Below, one piece after another: positions 25,032-34,699 of a stretch of 64,000 nt of DNA. Numbering within the stretch: the first letter of the stretch is position 1; each line of letters begins with the position of its first letter. Under the pieces are notes generated by a model that searched no databases, had not been told where the DNA came from, and saw only the letters and a list, made by a program, of their open reading frames with translations. The position numbers were made by a program, and so were the translations under genes. This stretch comes from Lutibacter sp. (GTDB lineage Bacteria; Bacteroidota; Bacteroidia; Flavobacteriales; Flavobacteriaceae), in NCBI GenBank assembly GCA_021647265.1, contig JAKIVA010000007.1:1-64000 (forward strand). Reading direction: 5' to 3'.

Positions 25032-28000
25032 TTAACTTTTTTTAGAATTCCATTTGTTTTTTTCAGACATATAGTAAATTACAGGTACTACAATAAGCGT
25101 TAAAAGGGTTGATACAATAGCACCTGCAACCAAAGATATGGCTAAACCTTGAAAAATAGGGTCAAATAAAATAATTGAAGCTCCAATTACCACTGCTCCG
25201 GTTGTTAATAAAATAGGTGTAGTTCTTACCGCACCAGCATCTATAATTGCTTGTTTTATAGGAACTCCATCGTTTAATCTAATTTCAATAAAATCAATTA
25301 ATAAAACAGAATTCCTTACCATAACACCAGCCAAAGCAATCATTCCAATAAATGAAGTAGCCGTAAAGAAAGCGCCAAATAACCAATGGCCAAATACAAT
25401 TCCAACCAATGAAAGAGGTATGGCAACCATCATAACCAATGGTGTTTTAAAATTTTGAAACCACCCAACAATTAGCATATAAATAATAAGAATAACTACT
25501 AGAAATGCCGTCCCTAAGTCACGAAATACTTCTAATGTAATTTGCCATTCTCCATCCCATTTAACGGTAAAATTACTTTCATCTGAAGGCTGTTCCATAT
25601 AAAGTTCATTTAATTTATACCCCTTCGGAAGTTTAATTTTCTGTAGCTTTTCTTTCATTCCTAGAATAGCATATACCGGACTTTCTAAACCACCAGCCAT
25701 GTCAGCTGTAACATAAACAACCTGTTTTTGGTCTTTTCTAAAAATAGTTTTTTCTAAAGTGTCTTTTTCAACTTTTATTAGGTCACTAATAGGAACAACA
25801 TTACCTCGTTTTCCTTTAATTTTAAGACTCAAAATATCTTGTAGGTTAGTTTTGTCATTGTCGCTTAACGCCATTACAATAGCTACTTGGTTGAAAGAAT
25901 TTTCATCATATAAATTTGATATAGGATATTCTTTTAGTAAATATGTTAAATTTCCAACAATTTGTTGAGGAGCAATACCGTTTAACATTGCTTTTTCTTT
26001 GTCAACAATTAATTTATACTCTGTTTGAGGGGCTTCAACCATCCAATCAACGTCAACTACGTTTGCCGTGTTTTTTAAAATTTCTTTTAGTTGTTTTGCA
26101 ACGTTAATTTGTTCTTTGTAGTTTGGCCCATATACTTCTGCAACTAAAGTTGATAGTACTGGAGGTCCAGGTGGAACTTCTACTACTTTGATATTTGCAT
26201 TGTATTTTTTTGATAATTTTTCGAGTTTTGTACGTACAATTTTCGCAATATCATGACTTTGTAAATCTCGTTCAGATTTGTGTAATAAATTTACTTGGAT
26301 ATCAGCCATATTGCTGCCTGCACGTACATCATAATGCCTAACCAGACCATTAAAAGTGATAGGAGATGAGGTTCCTATGTAATTTTGGTAATCTACAACT
26401 TCAGGTATTGTTGAAACTATTTGTGCAATTTCTTTTGTTACAGCTGCTGTTCGTTCTAATGTTGTGCCTTCTGGCATATCAACCACTATTTGAAATTCAT
26501 TTTTATTGTCAAAAGGTAACATTTTTACAGCTACAGATTTTGTAAAAAACATTGCTACTGATATTGCTAATAGCAAAGCAATGGTTCCAAGCATTGTCCA
26601 TCTTTTTATTTTATTATCTAAAAATGGGCGTTCTGTTTTTTCATATATTTTATAAATCCAATTTGTTTTTATTCCTTTTTCTTTCTTATGATCCTGTTTT
26701 TCTTTTTCTTGTAACAGATGATACCCCAAATAAGGAGTTACTGTTAAGGCAACGAATAAAGAAAGTATCATCGCTATAGATGCACCTATTGGCATTGGGC
26801 TCATATAAGGTCCCATCATTCCTGAGACAAATGCCATTGGTAATATGGCTGCAATTACGGTGAAAGTTGCCAGTATTGTTGGGTTTCCAACTTCATTAAT
26901 AGCGTAGATAGCCGCTTGCATAAAAGGCAAACGCTTCATTTTAAAATGTCGATGCATGTTTTCGGCAATTATAATACTATCATCAACTACAATTCCCACA
27001 ACAAAAACCAAGGCAAAAAGTGTAATTCTATTTAATGTGTAGCCCAATAAATAATAACTAAATAATGTTAAAGCAAAAGTTAGAGGTACAGAGAAAAAGA
27101 CTACGAGTCCACCACGCCATCCCATAGCCAACATAACTAAAATAGTAACGGCTAAAATGGCAACTCCCAAGTGTAGTAGTAATTCGCCTACTTTGTGTGA
27201 AGCGGTCTCTCCATAATTTCGGGTTACATCAATACGAACATCATTAGGAATTAAATTATCCTTTAAAAGATCAACTTTTGTAAGTATTTTTTCAGAAATT
27301 TTCATAGCGTCAGCACCTTTTACCTTCGCTACAGAGATAGTTACCGCAGGGTATTCACCTTGATTTTCGTTAAAAAGTTCATTCCCTTTTCCATAACCAA
27401 AAGAAACGTAGCTTCTTGGTGTTTCAGGGCCATCAATTACAGTCGCTACTTGTTTTAAATAAATAGGTGTGTTTTTAGAAATACCTATAACTAAATTTTT
27501 CACATCATCAGCAGAACTCAGAAATTTTCCAGTAGTTATCAAATATTCTTCATCATTATTTACAAAACTTCCAGATTGAGAACTACTGTTATTGGCATTT
27601 ATCATTTGCATAATAGAAAGAGGATCTATATTTAGCTCAGCCATTTTATCCATGTCTAATACTACTTTAAGCTCTCTGTTTCTACCTCCAATTACTTTTG
27701 TAATTGAGACGTCTTTTACTTTTTTAATTTCTGAAGTTACTTCTTCAGCTATTTGTCGCAGTTGAAAATCTGTATAATTTTTACTCCAAAATGTAAGCCC
27801 AAGCATTGGCACATCATCAATAGCGCGAGTTTTAACTAAAGGCTGGCTGGCTCCCTTAGGTAACATTCCTTGATGATGCATTAGCTCATCATATAATTTT
27901 AAGTATGAATCTTCTGTATTTTCACCAACATAAAATTGGATAACCATCATAGCCTGTCCGTTCATAACAATACTATGAATATGTTCAACCCCTTTTATAT

Positions 28001-28232
28001 TTGAAATAACTTTTTCAAGAGGTTTTATAACACGACTTTCTATTTCTTTAGGGCTCGCACCTGGATAGCCAACTAGCACGTCAGCCATTGGTACAATAAT
28101 TTGTGGTTCTTCTTCTCTAGGTATTAAAAATGAACTGTAAATACCTATAGCCATTAAGGCTATCATCAATAATATAGTTAGTTTAGAATTGATGAAAATA
28201 TGTGCTATTTTGCCTGAAATTCCTTCTTGCAT
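25032..28232 (-). CDS. RND efflux transporter permease
   Basis: Inner-membrane proton-driven pump of the AcrB/HAE type, 1066 residues with the duplicated layout of 12 TM helices and two large periplasmic loops. LVGYPGASPKEIESRVIKPLE is the N-terminal porter motif. FVVGIVVDDSIIIAENMHRH in TM4 holds the adjacent Asp pair of the proton relay, arguing for the AcrB-like rather than the CusA-like class. It lies 31 bases downstream of the adaptor gene and 21 upstream of the PII-like gene. Substrate is not evident: the class suggests organic compounds, the accessory genes suggest metals. Confidence 0.93.
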   Translation of the reverse strand: MQEGISGKIAHIFINSKLTILLMIALMAIGIYSSFLIPREEEPQIIVPMADVLVGYPGASPKEIESRVIKPLEKVISNIKGVEHIHSIVMNGQAMMVIQFYVGENTEDSYLKLYDELMHHQGMLPKGASQPLVKTRAIDDVPMLGLTFWSKNYTDFQLRQIAEEVTSEIKKVKDVSITKVIGGRNRELKVVLDMDKMAELNIDPLSIMQMINANNSSSQSGSFVNNDEEYLITTGKFLSSADDVKNLVIGISKNTPIYLKQVATVIDGPETPRSYVSFGYGKGNELFNENQGEYPAVTISVAKVKGADAMKISEKILTKVDLLKDNLIPNDVRIDVTRNYGETASHKVGELLLHLGVAILAVTILVMLAMGWRGGLVVFFSVPLTFALTLFSYYLLGYTLNRITLFALVFVVGIVVDDSIIIAENMHRHFKMKRLPFMQAAIYAINEVGNPTILATFTVIAAILPMAFVSGMMGPYMSPMPIGASIAMILSLFVALTVTPYLGYHLLQEKEKQDHKKEKGIKTNWIYKIYEKTERPFLDNKIKRWTMLGTIALLLAISVAMFFTKSVAVKMLPFDNKNEFQIVVDMPEGTTLERTAAVTKEIAQIVSTIPEVVDYQNYIGTSSPITFNGLVRHYDVRAGSNMADIQVNLLHKSERDLQSHDIAKIVRTKLEKLSKKYNANIKVVEVPPGPPVLSTLVAEVYGPNYKEQINVAKQLKEILKNTANVVDVDWMVEAPQTEYKLIVDKEKAMLNGIAPQQIVGNLTYLLKEYPISNLYDENSFNQVAIVMALSDNDKTNLQDILSLKIKGKRGNVVPISDLIKVEKDTLEKTIFRKDQKQVVYVTADMAGGLESPVYAILGMKEKLQKIKLPKGYKLNELYMEQPSDESNFTVKWDGEWQITLEVFRDLGTAFLVVILIIYMLIVGWFQNFKTPLVMMVAIPLSLVGIVFGHWLFGAFFTATSFIGMIALAGVMVRNSVLLIDFIEIRLNDGVPIKQAIIDAGAVRTTPILLTTGAVVIGASIILFDPIFQGLAISLVAGAIVSTLLTLIVVPVIYYMSEKNKWNSKKS

Positions 28233-28263
28233 AATTTTATATTTTTATGAGCTAGTAAAATAT

Positions 28264-29346
28264 TTACTGAATACTAATTTTAGCTCCATTAAACAATTTT
28301 CCATCAGCTGAAACTATATATTGTTCAGTAGCTGATAAGCCTGAGAGTACTTCAACTTTGTTTCCAAAAGATTTTCCAATTCTCAGCCATCTTAATATGG
28401 CAACATTGTTTTCTCCAACTGTATAAACACCAGTTAGTTGCCCTTGTTTTATCAATGATTTTTTAGGGACTAAAATTGGTGCTGGTTGTTTGGTGTGTTT
28501 ACTTGTTTTATTGGTAGGGAATTGTACGGATGTATACATACCTGAAAGTAATTTAACATCAGTTTTATCTAGAATTACTTTAACTAAATATTGTCCGCCT
28601 GTATTTTGAGCAGATGAGCTAACCTCTGTTACCTTACCGGTAATAGTTTTATTTATTGATTTTATAAGTACAGTTGCTGTTTCTCCTGTTTTTAGTGAAG
28701 TAATTTCGGATTCGGGTACTAAAGCAGTTACTTGAAATTTACTAGGAGTTTCCATACTTATCAAAGGCATACCAGGGTTGGCCATATCTCCTTTATTAAT
28801 AAATTTCCCAGTAATAACTCCATTAAATGGCGCTGTAATGTTGGTATAAGATAATTGTGCATTTATTTGATTTTTCATTTGATTAGCAGCTTCTAATCGT
28901 GCTTTGGCCATCTCATAATTAGCTGTAATATCATCCATTTCCTTTTGAGAAGCACTTGCTTCATTAAAAAGTGCCACAAAGCGTTTGTAATCTTTTTCGG
29001 CATTTTTAAAAGCAGCAGTAGCTTCGGTAATTGAAGCATCAACTTGTGCTTTTTGTGCTGAAATATCAGCACTATTTATACTAATTAAAAGTTTTCCTTT
29101 AGATACGTTGTCGCCAACTTTTACATAAATGTTATTCACATATCCCATCATTCTAGTACTAAGTGTTGCATTTTGAACAGCTTCAATTTTACCACTTGCA
29201 GTAATATAAGAGCTGTTTTCTTGTGAAGGAGTGCTAACTTTTACGTTTACAGCTTGTCTATTGTCAACCGTTTTTGTTTTATCTTTTCCGCAACTAGTTG
29301 CAAAAATTAAAGTAGTTACTAATATTATTTTTATAATGTTTTTCAT
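28264..29346 (-). CDS. RND efflux periplasmic adaptor subunit (membrane fusion protein), lipoprotein
   Basis: Links the inner-membrane pump to the TolC channel. The 360-residue protein has a lipoprotein signal with Cys19 (FATSC), a lipoyl-like half motif GYVNNIYVKVGDNVSKGKLL (about 68-87), an alpha-hairpin coiled coil (about 95-165) and the return lipoyl half ITAPFNGVITGKFINKGD, then beta-barrel and membrane-proximal domains. It is the second gene of the operon. Confidence 0.92.
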   Translation of the reverse strand: MKNIIKIILVTTLIFATSCGKDKTKTVDNRQAVNVKVSTPSQENSSYITASGKIEAVQNATLSTRMMGYVNNIYVKVGDNVSKGKLLISINSADISAQKAQVDASITEATAAFKNAEKDYKRFVALFNEASASQKEMDDITANYEMAKARLEAANQMKNQINAQLSYTNITAPFNGVITGKFINKGDMANPGMPLISMETPSKFQVTALVPESEITSLKTGETATVLIKSINKTITGKVTEVSSSAQNTGGQYLVKVILDKTDVKLLSGMYTSVQFPTNKTSKHTKQPAPILVPKKSLIKQGQLTGVYTVGENNVAILRWLRIGKSFGNKVEVLSGLSATEQYIVSADGKLFNGAKISIQ

Positions 29347-29404
29347 TTTTTTAGAAATTTTAAAGTCTAGTTTATTTTAATTATTTAGAGTGTATTAAGT
29401 AGAG

Positions 29405-30712
29405 TTATTTTATTAAAAATTCTACATAAGCTTTTGTATAATTGTAATTAAAAACAGTTTGTAGGTATTCTAACTGTTTTTGTAGGTATTGAGTTTCAGA
29501 AATTAATAAATCTGAAGTTTTCTCTAGCCCTTGTTTAAATCTATTCGTTCTAATTCTTAGAGCTTCATTAGATTGTTCTACAGCCAAATTGGTTAAGTAT
29601 AATTTGTTTTCAGCATCTTTTAGTTGTCGTTTGGCTTTGTTAAGTTCTAGCAGGCTTTTATTTTTATACTGGCTTAAACTAATTTCAGCTTTTTCAAGTT
29701 CAGCTTTACTTTTTTGAGTTTTACCAATACGTTTATATCCTTCAAAAATATTCCAAGATAATTGAGCTCCAACGGTATAACCTTTAGCATTATTCCCAAA
29801 TAATTTAGTATCATACATTTCGTAACTTCCAAAAGCATTTAACTTAGGTAAGTAACTCATTTTTGAAGCTTTATACATATTATTGTATGCTTCGGTACTC
29901 TTTTCCATGGCTTCAATGTCTGCTCTATTTGTTGAAAATTGCTTATTATAAATATCTAAATCTAAATTTGCTATTAATTGTGTTGAGGGTTTTAATATTT
30001 CATTTGTAGAATTTCCCATTAAAAAATTTAAATAATCTGAAGCATTTTTTAAATTACTTTGAGTGTTATGCAGTTGGTTTTTAACCTCTGTAACATGCAC
30101 TTCAACAGATAAAATATCAGCTTTTTGTAAATACCCTTGTTTAAAATTGTTTTCGGCTATTTTTTTATTTTCAAGAGCTGCTTCGTTAGCTTTTTCAAGA
30201 ACTTCTACCGCTTTATATGCTACTTGTAATTGCATATAAGCTTTAGCAACTTCTAACTTTATATAATCTTTAGTTCTTAATGATTGCAACTCAATAGCAT
30301 TCATTTTAGCCTTTGCAGCTTTTCGCATAAACAACCCGTCTGCGTTAAAAATAGGTTGTTGAACTTCAATTTTTGTTGCGAAGTTGTTAACCTTATCGGG
30401 GTCGTTTAAAAGTGCTGGATTAAAATCTGCTTGTGTTAAAATTTCTTGGTTTAATTTAGAACCAAAGGCCATTAATGGATTTGTAGTTGAAATACCTGTA
30501 TGTGAAATGGAAATATTAGGTAATAAAACTGCATTAGTTTGGTTAAAATCGGCTTTCGCAACTTCAAAATCTTTGTTTGAAATTTTAATGGAATAATTAT
30601 TCTCATTAACCTTATTTAGTACCTCATCAAACGAAATTAACCTTTCTTGTTGAGCATTGATATATAGAAGGTTAAATATAAAAATAACAAATAGTATATA
30701 TTTATTTTGCAT
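29405..30712 (-). CDS. TolC-family outer-membrane efflux protein
   Basis: Outer-membrane channel of the tripartite pump; 435 residues from the ATG at 30710-30712. This start is preferred over the upstream ATG at 30739, because MQNKYILFVIFIFNLLYINAQ is a complete signal peptide and the upstream extension (MPQTKKQKL) would run into the promoter element. The long helical repeats (for example KANEAALENKKIAENNFKQG and GYLQKADILSVE) show the duplicated TolC coiled-coil hairpins. It is the first gene of the seven-gene efflux operon. Confidence 0.92.
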   Translation of the reverse strand: MQNKYILFVIFIFNLLYINAQQERLISFDEVLNKVNENNYSIKISNKDFEVAKADFNQTNAVLLPNISISHTGISTTNPLMAFGSKLNQEILTQADFNPALLNDPDKVNNFATKIEVQQPIFNADGLFMRKAAKAKMNAIELQSLRTKDYIKLEVAKAYMQLQVAYKAVEVLEKANEAALENKKIAENNFKQGYLQKADILSVEVHVTEVKNQLHNTQSNLKNASDYLNFLMGNSTNEILKPSTQLIANLDLDIYNKQFSTNRADIEAMEKSTEAYNNMYKASKMSYLPKLNAFGSYEMYDTKLFGNNAKGYTVGAQLSWNIFEGYKRIGKTQKSKAELEKAEISLSQYKNKSLLELNKAKRQLKDAENKLYLTNLAVEQSNEALRIRTNRFKQGLEKTSDLLISETQYLQKQLEYLQTVFNYNYTKAYVEFLIK

Positions 30713-30736
30713 AAGTTTTTGTTTTTTAGTTTGCGG

Positions 30737-30806
30737 CAAAACTAAGTTACAAAAAATTATGTGAAGTAATATAAATTACAAACTAATGTAACAAATGTCA
30801 CATAAT
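30737..30806 (-). promoter_or_regulatory. Putative promoter and operator of the efflux operon
   Basis: The minus strand has TAGTTTTG at 30737-30744, an exact TAnnTTTG match 25 bases before the tolC-like start. Upstream, attatgtga (30756-30764) and tcacataat (30798-30806) form perfect 9-bp inverted arms 33 bases apart, and a further gttaca/tgtaac pair lies between and beside them. The lack of a -33 TTG and the dyad position suggest regulated transcription. No regulator gene is adjacent. Confidence 0.5.
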
Positions 30807-30824
30807 GTTAACAAAAATCAAATG

Positions 30825-31667
30825 TTAATTTTTAGAATTAGTTTTATTTTCTGGTAAATTAGAGTTGTATAAATGAACTGTCTTTTTACTTTTTTTCATT
30901 TTTAAATTTAAAAATTCAACAAATAATGAAAAGAAAATAGCAAAGTATAAATAACCTTTAGGTATACTATGAACAGGATTTCCGAAAAGTACAAAACCTG
31001 CCAAATGCGAACCTTCAGCCAATAACATCACTCCAATTAATATTAAAAATGAAAGTCCTAATATTTGAATTGTAGGGTGTTCATTCACAAATTTACTAAC
31101 AGGACCTGCAAATAACATCATTATTAAGATAGATATAATTACAGCGATAATCATAATTGACATACCTCCAACATACCCAAAGCCAACAGGTGTATTTTCT
31201 AAGCTAACCAATCCAATTGCAGTTAAAATACTATCAAATGAGAAAACAACATTTAATACTGAAATTTGAGTAATTGCCTTGGTTAGTGTATTTCCTTTGT
31301 TGCTCTTTCCATCCTCTTCTTCACCTTCTAATTTGTGATGAATTTCAGATACACTTTTGTATAATAAGAAAACTCCACCACCAATTACAATAAGGCTTTG
31401 ACCAGTTACACCAGCTTTTAACCAAGAAGTATCAATATAAAATAAAGCATCTTGTAATTTTAACACCCAAGTAATACCGAAGAGTAATATTATTCTGAAT
31501 GCCATTGCGAGTATTAAACCTATATTTCTTGCTTTAGGTTGGTCTTTTTCTTTCAGTTTACTTGAAATAATAGAAATAAATACAATATTATCTATTCCTA
31601 GAACTATCTCTAAAAATGTAAGTGTTAGCAGTGCTATCCAAGTATTAAACTGTAAGAAAATATCCAT
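30825..31667 (-). CDS. TerC-family integral membrane protein
   Basis: A 280-residue membrane protein with about seven TM segments. FLEIVLGIDNIVFISIIS in TM1 and LNVVFSFDSILTAIGLVS carry the conserved Asp residues of the TerC family, and FFSLFVEFLNLKMKKSKK ends the last helix. TerC relatives are tied to tellurite resistance and, more recently, to manganese export during secretion. Its start is preceded by purB and a lipoprotein gene on the same strand with very short gaps, so the three form one transcript; the promoter would be upstream of purB. Confidence 0.9.
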   Translation of the reverse strand: MDIFLQFNTWIALLTLTFLEIVLGIDNIVFISIISSKLKEKDQPKARNIGLILAMAFRIILLFGITWVLKLQDALFYIDTSWLKAGVTGQSLIVIGGGVFLLYKSVSEIHHKLEGEEEDGKSNKGNTLTKAITQISVLNVVFSFDSILTAIGLVSLENTPVGFGYVGGMSIMIIAVIISILIMMLFAGPVSKFVNEHPTIQILGLSFLILIGVMLLAEGSHLAGFVLFGNPVHSIPKGYLYFAIFFSLFVEFLNLKMKKSKKTVHLYNSNLPENKTNSKN

Positions 31668-31670
31668 TAG

Positions 31671-32045
31671 TTAGTTATCTTTCTTAAAGATTGTTCCTTT
31701 TTGTATAAAATTAGAATGCCCAATTACCGCTTCAAATTCATAAGAATTGTTTTTAAGGCCTGTAATTTTAACATGAATTGGTTCTTCATCAATGGCATTT
31801 TTTGGGTGTAACATTTTTAAGGTGTAATTAAAATTGTTTTTCCATGTAATTAATAAGGTGTCAATTCTATTTTCATATTTTTCAATTTGGATAGAATCTT
31901 GCCTAATAATAATCGTTTTTTCGTACCCTTTACCTTCTGGAATTTCAAATTTACCTGTTTTAAAACGATCTGGATTTGGTTCATCATTTTTACAAGAAAT
32001 AATAAATGTAAAAAGGGTGATGAGTATTAATGTGATTTTTTTCAT
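31671..32045 (-). CDS. Small putative lipoprotein
   Basis: A 124-residue protein with a lipoprotein signal ending FTFIISC (Cys18). The mature part (about 106 residues) contains RFKTGKFEIPEGKGYEKTI and a beta-rich remainder with no motif I can name. Its ATG overlaps the purB stop by one base (TAATG) and it ends 3 bases before terC, so translation is coupled in a purB-lipoprotein-terC unit. Confidence 0.7.
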   Translation of the reverse strand: MKKITLILITLFTFIISCKNDEPNPDRFKTGKFEIPEGKGYEKTIIIRQDSIQIEKYENRIDTLLITWKNNFNYTLKMLHPKNAIDEEPIHVKITGLKNNSYEFEAVIGHSNFIQKGTIFKKDN

Positions 32046-33388
32046 TAGATGCCTGTGTAGTTACTAGGTGTTATAAGTTTTAATTCATTTTTAATTTTAG
32101 TTGATACCTCTAGGCTGTCAATAAAATCAGCCATAGATTTTTGTGTAATTTTTTTATTGGTTCTTGTTAAACCCTTCAAAGCTTCATAAGGATTTGGATA
32201 TGCCTCTCTACGTAAAATAGTTTGAATGGCCTCGGCCACCACAGCCCAATGATTTTCTAAATCTTCAGCAAATTTTTCTTCATTAATTAATAATTTATTC
32301 AATCCCTTTAACGTAGAATTAAATGCAATAATTGTGTGAGCAATGGGTACACCAACGTTTCTTAGAACAGTAGAATCTGTTAAATCACGTTGTAAACGAG
32401 AAATAGGAAGTTTTGCGGATAAATGTTCGAATATGGCATTTGCAATTCCTAGATTTCCTTCTGAATTTTCAAAATCAATAGGATTAACTTTATGTGGCAT
32501 TGCCGAAGAACCAACCTCCCCTTTTTTAATTTTTTGTTTGAAATATTCCATAGAAACATAGGTCCAAATATCTCTATCAAAATCAATTAATATGGTATTT
32601 ATACGTTTTAAAGCATCAAAAATACCGGCTAAATGGTCGTAATGTTCAATTTGAGTGGTTGGGAATGAATGATGTAATCCTAACACATTTTCAACAAAGT
32701 TAGTCCCAAATTGTTTCCAGTCAATGGTTGGATAAGCGACTTTATGAGCATTAAAATTACCTGTTGCACCGCCAAATTTAGCTGCGTAAGGAATATTCTG
32801 TAACTGTTTTATTTGTTGTTCAATTCTCTCTACAAAAACATAAATTTCTTTCCCCAACCTTGTAGGAGACGCCGGTTGTCCATGAGTTCTTGCTAGCATT
32901 GGTATGTTTTCCCAGTCAACAGCTAATTGCCTTAGTTTTTCTAATAAAGCAGACAGTTGCGGGTAGTAAACAACATCAAAAGCATCATTAATTGAAAGCG
33001 GTGTAGCAGTATTATTAATGTCTTGTGATGTTAATCCAAAATGAATAAACTCTTTGTATTTCTGAAAATTTAACGCATCAAACTTTTCTTTGATAAAATA
33101 TTCAACAGCTTTAACATCGTGGTTGGTTACTTTCTCAATATCTTTAATTTTTTGAGCATCTTCTGAAGAAAATCCTAAATAGATTGCTCTTAATTTATCA
33201 AACTCAGAAGTACTAAAACTAACTAGTTGCGGCAATGGAATATTACATAAAGCGATAAAATATTCAATTTCTACTTTTACACGATATTTAATAAGTGCTT
33301 CTTCTGAAAAAAAAGGAGCCAAGCTTTCTACTTTATTTCGGTATCTACCATCAATTGGAGATATGGCATTTAAATTGGTTAAGATCAT
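32045..33388 (-). CDS. purB: Adenylosuccinate lyase
   Basis: Catalyses fumarate release from SAICAR and adenylosuccinate in purine synthesis. The 447-residue protein carries the fumarase/aspartase superfamily signature GSSAMPHKVNPIDFEN (about residues 285-300), HFGLTSQDINNTA and MLARTHGQPASPT with the catalytic histidine. The form resembles the longer PurB of Proteobacteria, starting LNAISPIDGRYRNKV. It is the first gene of a three-gene unit. Confidence 0.96.
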   Translation of the reverse strand: MILTNLNAISPIDGRYRNKVESLAPFFSEEALIKYRVKVEIEYFIALCNIPLPQLVSFSTSEFDKLRAIYLGFSSEDAQKIKDIEKVTNHDVKAVEYFIKEKFDALNFQKYKEFIHFGLTSQDINNTATPLSINDAFDVVYYPQLSALLEKLRQLAVDWENIPMLARTHGQPASPTRLGKEIYVFVERIEQQIKQLQNIPYAAKFGGATGNFNAHKVAYPTIDWKQFGTNFVENVLGLHHSFPTTQIEHYDHLAGIFDALKRINTILIDFDRDIWTYVSMEYFKQKIKKGEVGSSAMPHKVNPIDFENSEGNLGIANAIFEHLSAKLPISRLQRDLTDSTVLRNVGVPIAHTIIAFNSTLKGLNKLLINEEKFAEDLENHWAVVAEAIQTILRREAYPNPYEALKGLTRTNKKITQKSMADFIDSLEVSTKIKNELKLITPSNYTGI

Positions 33389-33521
33389 TTTTTAGTTTGT
33401 GTTGAAAAATGTAAAATTAATGAAATTAAGCTAAAAATGAATTATTTTATAGACTCTTTATTTAACTTAGAATTGACTTTTCTATTATGTTAATACCATA
33501 ATTATAAAACTGAACTAAAGA

Positions 33522-33650
33522 TCATTTATTCTTATGTTTATCCTTTTTTTTAGGAGATAATTTATAAACTAGATATATAAAACCAATTACTATATGTAAT
33601 ATTACTACAATTGCAATTGTATAAAACCAAAAATTTGAAATAGCCATCAT
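33522..33650 (-). CDS. Small single-span membrane protein
   Basis: From the double ATG at 33645-33650 the product is a 42-residue peptide: a short polar start, one hydrophobic helix (FWFYTIAIVVILHIVIGFI), then YLVYKLSPKKKDKHKNK with a strongly basic tail. The frame is open to 33707, but that would leave 3 bases to the divergent gene at 33711. Hydrophobic plus positive-inside tail supports a real peptide. No function can be assigned. Confidence 0.5.
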   Translation of the reverse strand: MMAISNFWFYTIAIVVILHIVIGFIYLVYKLSPKKKDKHKNK

Positions 33651-33710
33651 AAAATATGTCTTTAACTGTATAAAAAGAATAGTATCTTTAAACCCTAAAA
33701 ATAACAAATT

Positions 33711-34697
33711 ATGAAGTCATTTAGTGTAATAATTTTAATATTTATGATAAATTTTGAAGGAAACTCTCAGCAATTTTATTCAAAAAAAGACCCATTTGCA
33801 CATACTTTTTCAATTGTAGCAAGAGATACTGTCACTGGTGAAATGGGTGTTGCTGTACAATCGCACTGGTTTTCAGTAGGTAGTTTGGTTGCCTGGGGAG
33901 AAGCTGGGGTTGGTGTAGTTGCAACACAATCATTTATCAATCCATCGTTTGGCCCTAGAGGTTTAAGTTTGTTAAAAAATGGGTTAACTCCTCAAATAGC
34001 TGTAAAATCATTGTTAGAATTGGATGAAGGAAGAGAGGTACGTCAATTAGCAATTTTAGATGCCCAAGGAAATGTAGCTGCTTATACAGGAAAAAACTGC
34101 ATAGAAATGGCGGGTCACATTGTTGGTGATAATTTTTCAGTCCAAGCTAATTTAATGGAGAAAAATACAGTTTGGCCAGCAATGGCTGAAGCTTTTAAAA
34201 ATTCAAAGGGAAATTTGGCAGAACGTTTATTAATTGCTTTAGAGGCAGCTCAAAAAGAAGGAGGAGATATTAGAGGAAAACAGTCAGCTGCAATTTTGGT
34301 TGTAAAAGCAAAAAGTACTGGGAATAGCTGGGAAGACAAAGTTGTTGATTTACGTGTTGAAGATAATGAAAACCCACTAAAAGAAATGAGAAGATTATTG
34401 ACAATTCATACGGCGTATGAATATATGAACAAAGGAGATTTAGCTGTTGAAACAGGCAACAATAAGTTGGCAAAAGAATACTATATGAAAGCGCAACAAC
34501 TAAACCCTAATAATTTGGAAATGAAATATTGGTATGCGGTAACATTAACAAATAATGGAGAGTTAACTGAAGCAAAACAAATTTTTAAACAAATTTTTGA
34601 GCAAAATAATAAATGGAGAATATTAATCCCTAGGTTATTAAAAGCAAAATTATTGGTAGTTTCAGAAAAACAATTAGCAGAAATATTAAATTTATAA
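33711..34697 (+). CDS. DUF1028 protein with C-terminal TPR-like repeats, exported
   Basis: A 328-residue protein with a signal peptide ending EGNSQ (about residue 19). FSIVARDTVTGEMGVAVQSH (about 33-52) and GVGVVATQSFINPSFGPRGL are the classic DUF1028 segments, running to about residue 225. The last 90 residues (YEYMNKGDLAVETGNNKLAK, then AKEYYMKAQQLNPNN) are TPR-like. Enzymatic activity is unknown. It is followed 2 bases later by the haem-binding gene and then a MORN protein, suggesting one operon. Confidence 0.85.
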   Translation: MKSFSVIILIFMINFEGNSQQFYSKKDPFAHTFSIVARDTVTGEMGVAVQSHWFSVGSLVAWGEAGVGVVATQSFINPSFGPRGLSLLKNGLTPQIAVKSLLELDEGREVRQLAILDAQGNVAAYTGKNCIEMAGHIVGDNFSVQANLMEKNTVWPAMAEAFKNSKGNLAERLLIALEAAQKEGGDIRGKQSAAILVVKAKSTGNSWEDKVVDLRVEDNENPLKEMRRLLTIHTAYEYMNKGDLAVETGNNKLAKEYYMKAQQLNPNNLEMKYWYAVTLTNNGELTEAKQIFKQIFEQNNKWRILIPRLLKAKLLVVSEKQLAEILNL

Positions 34698-34699
34698 AA

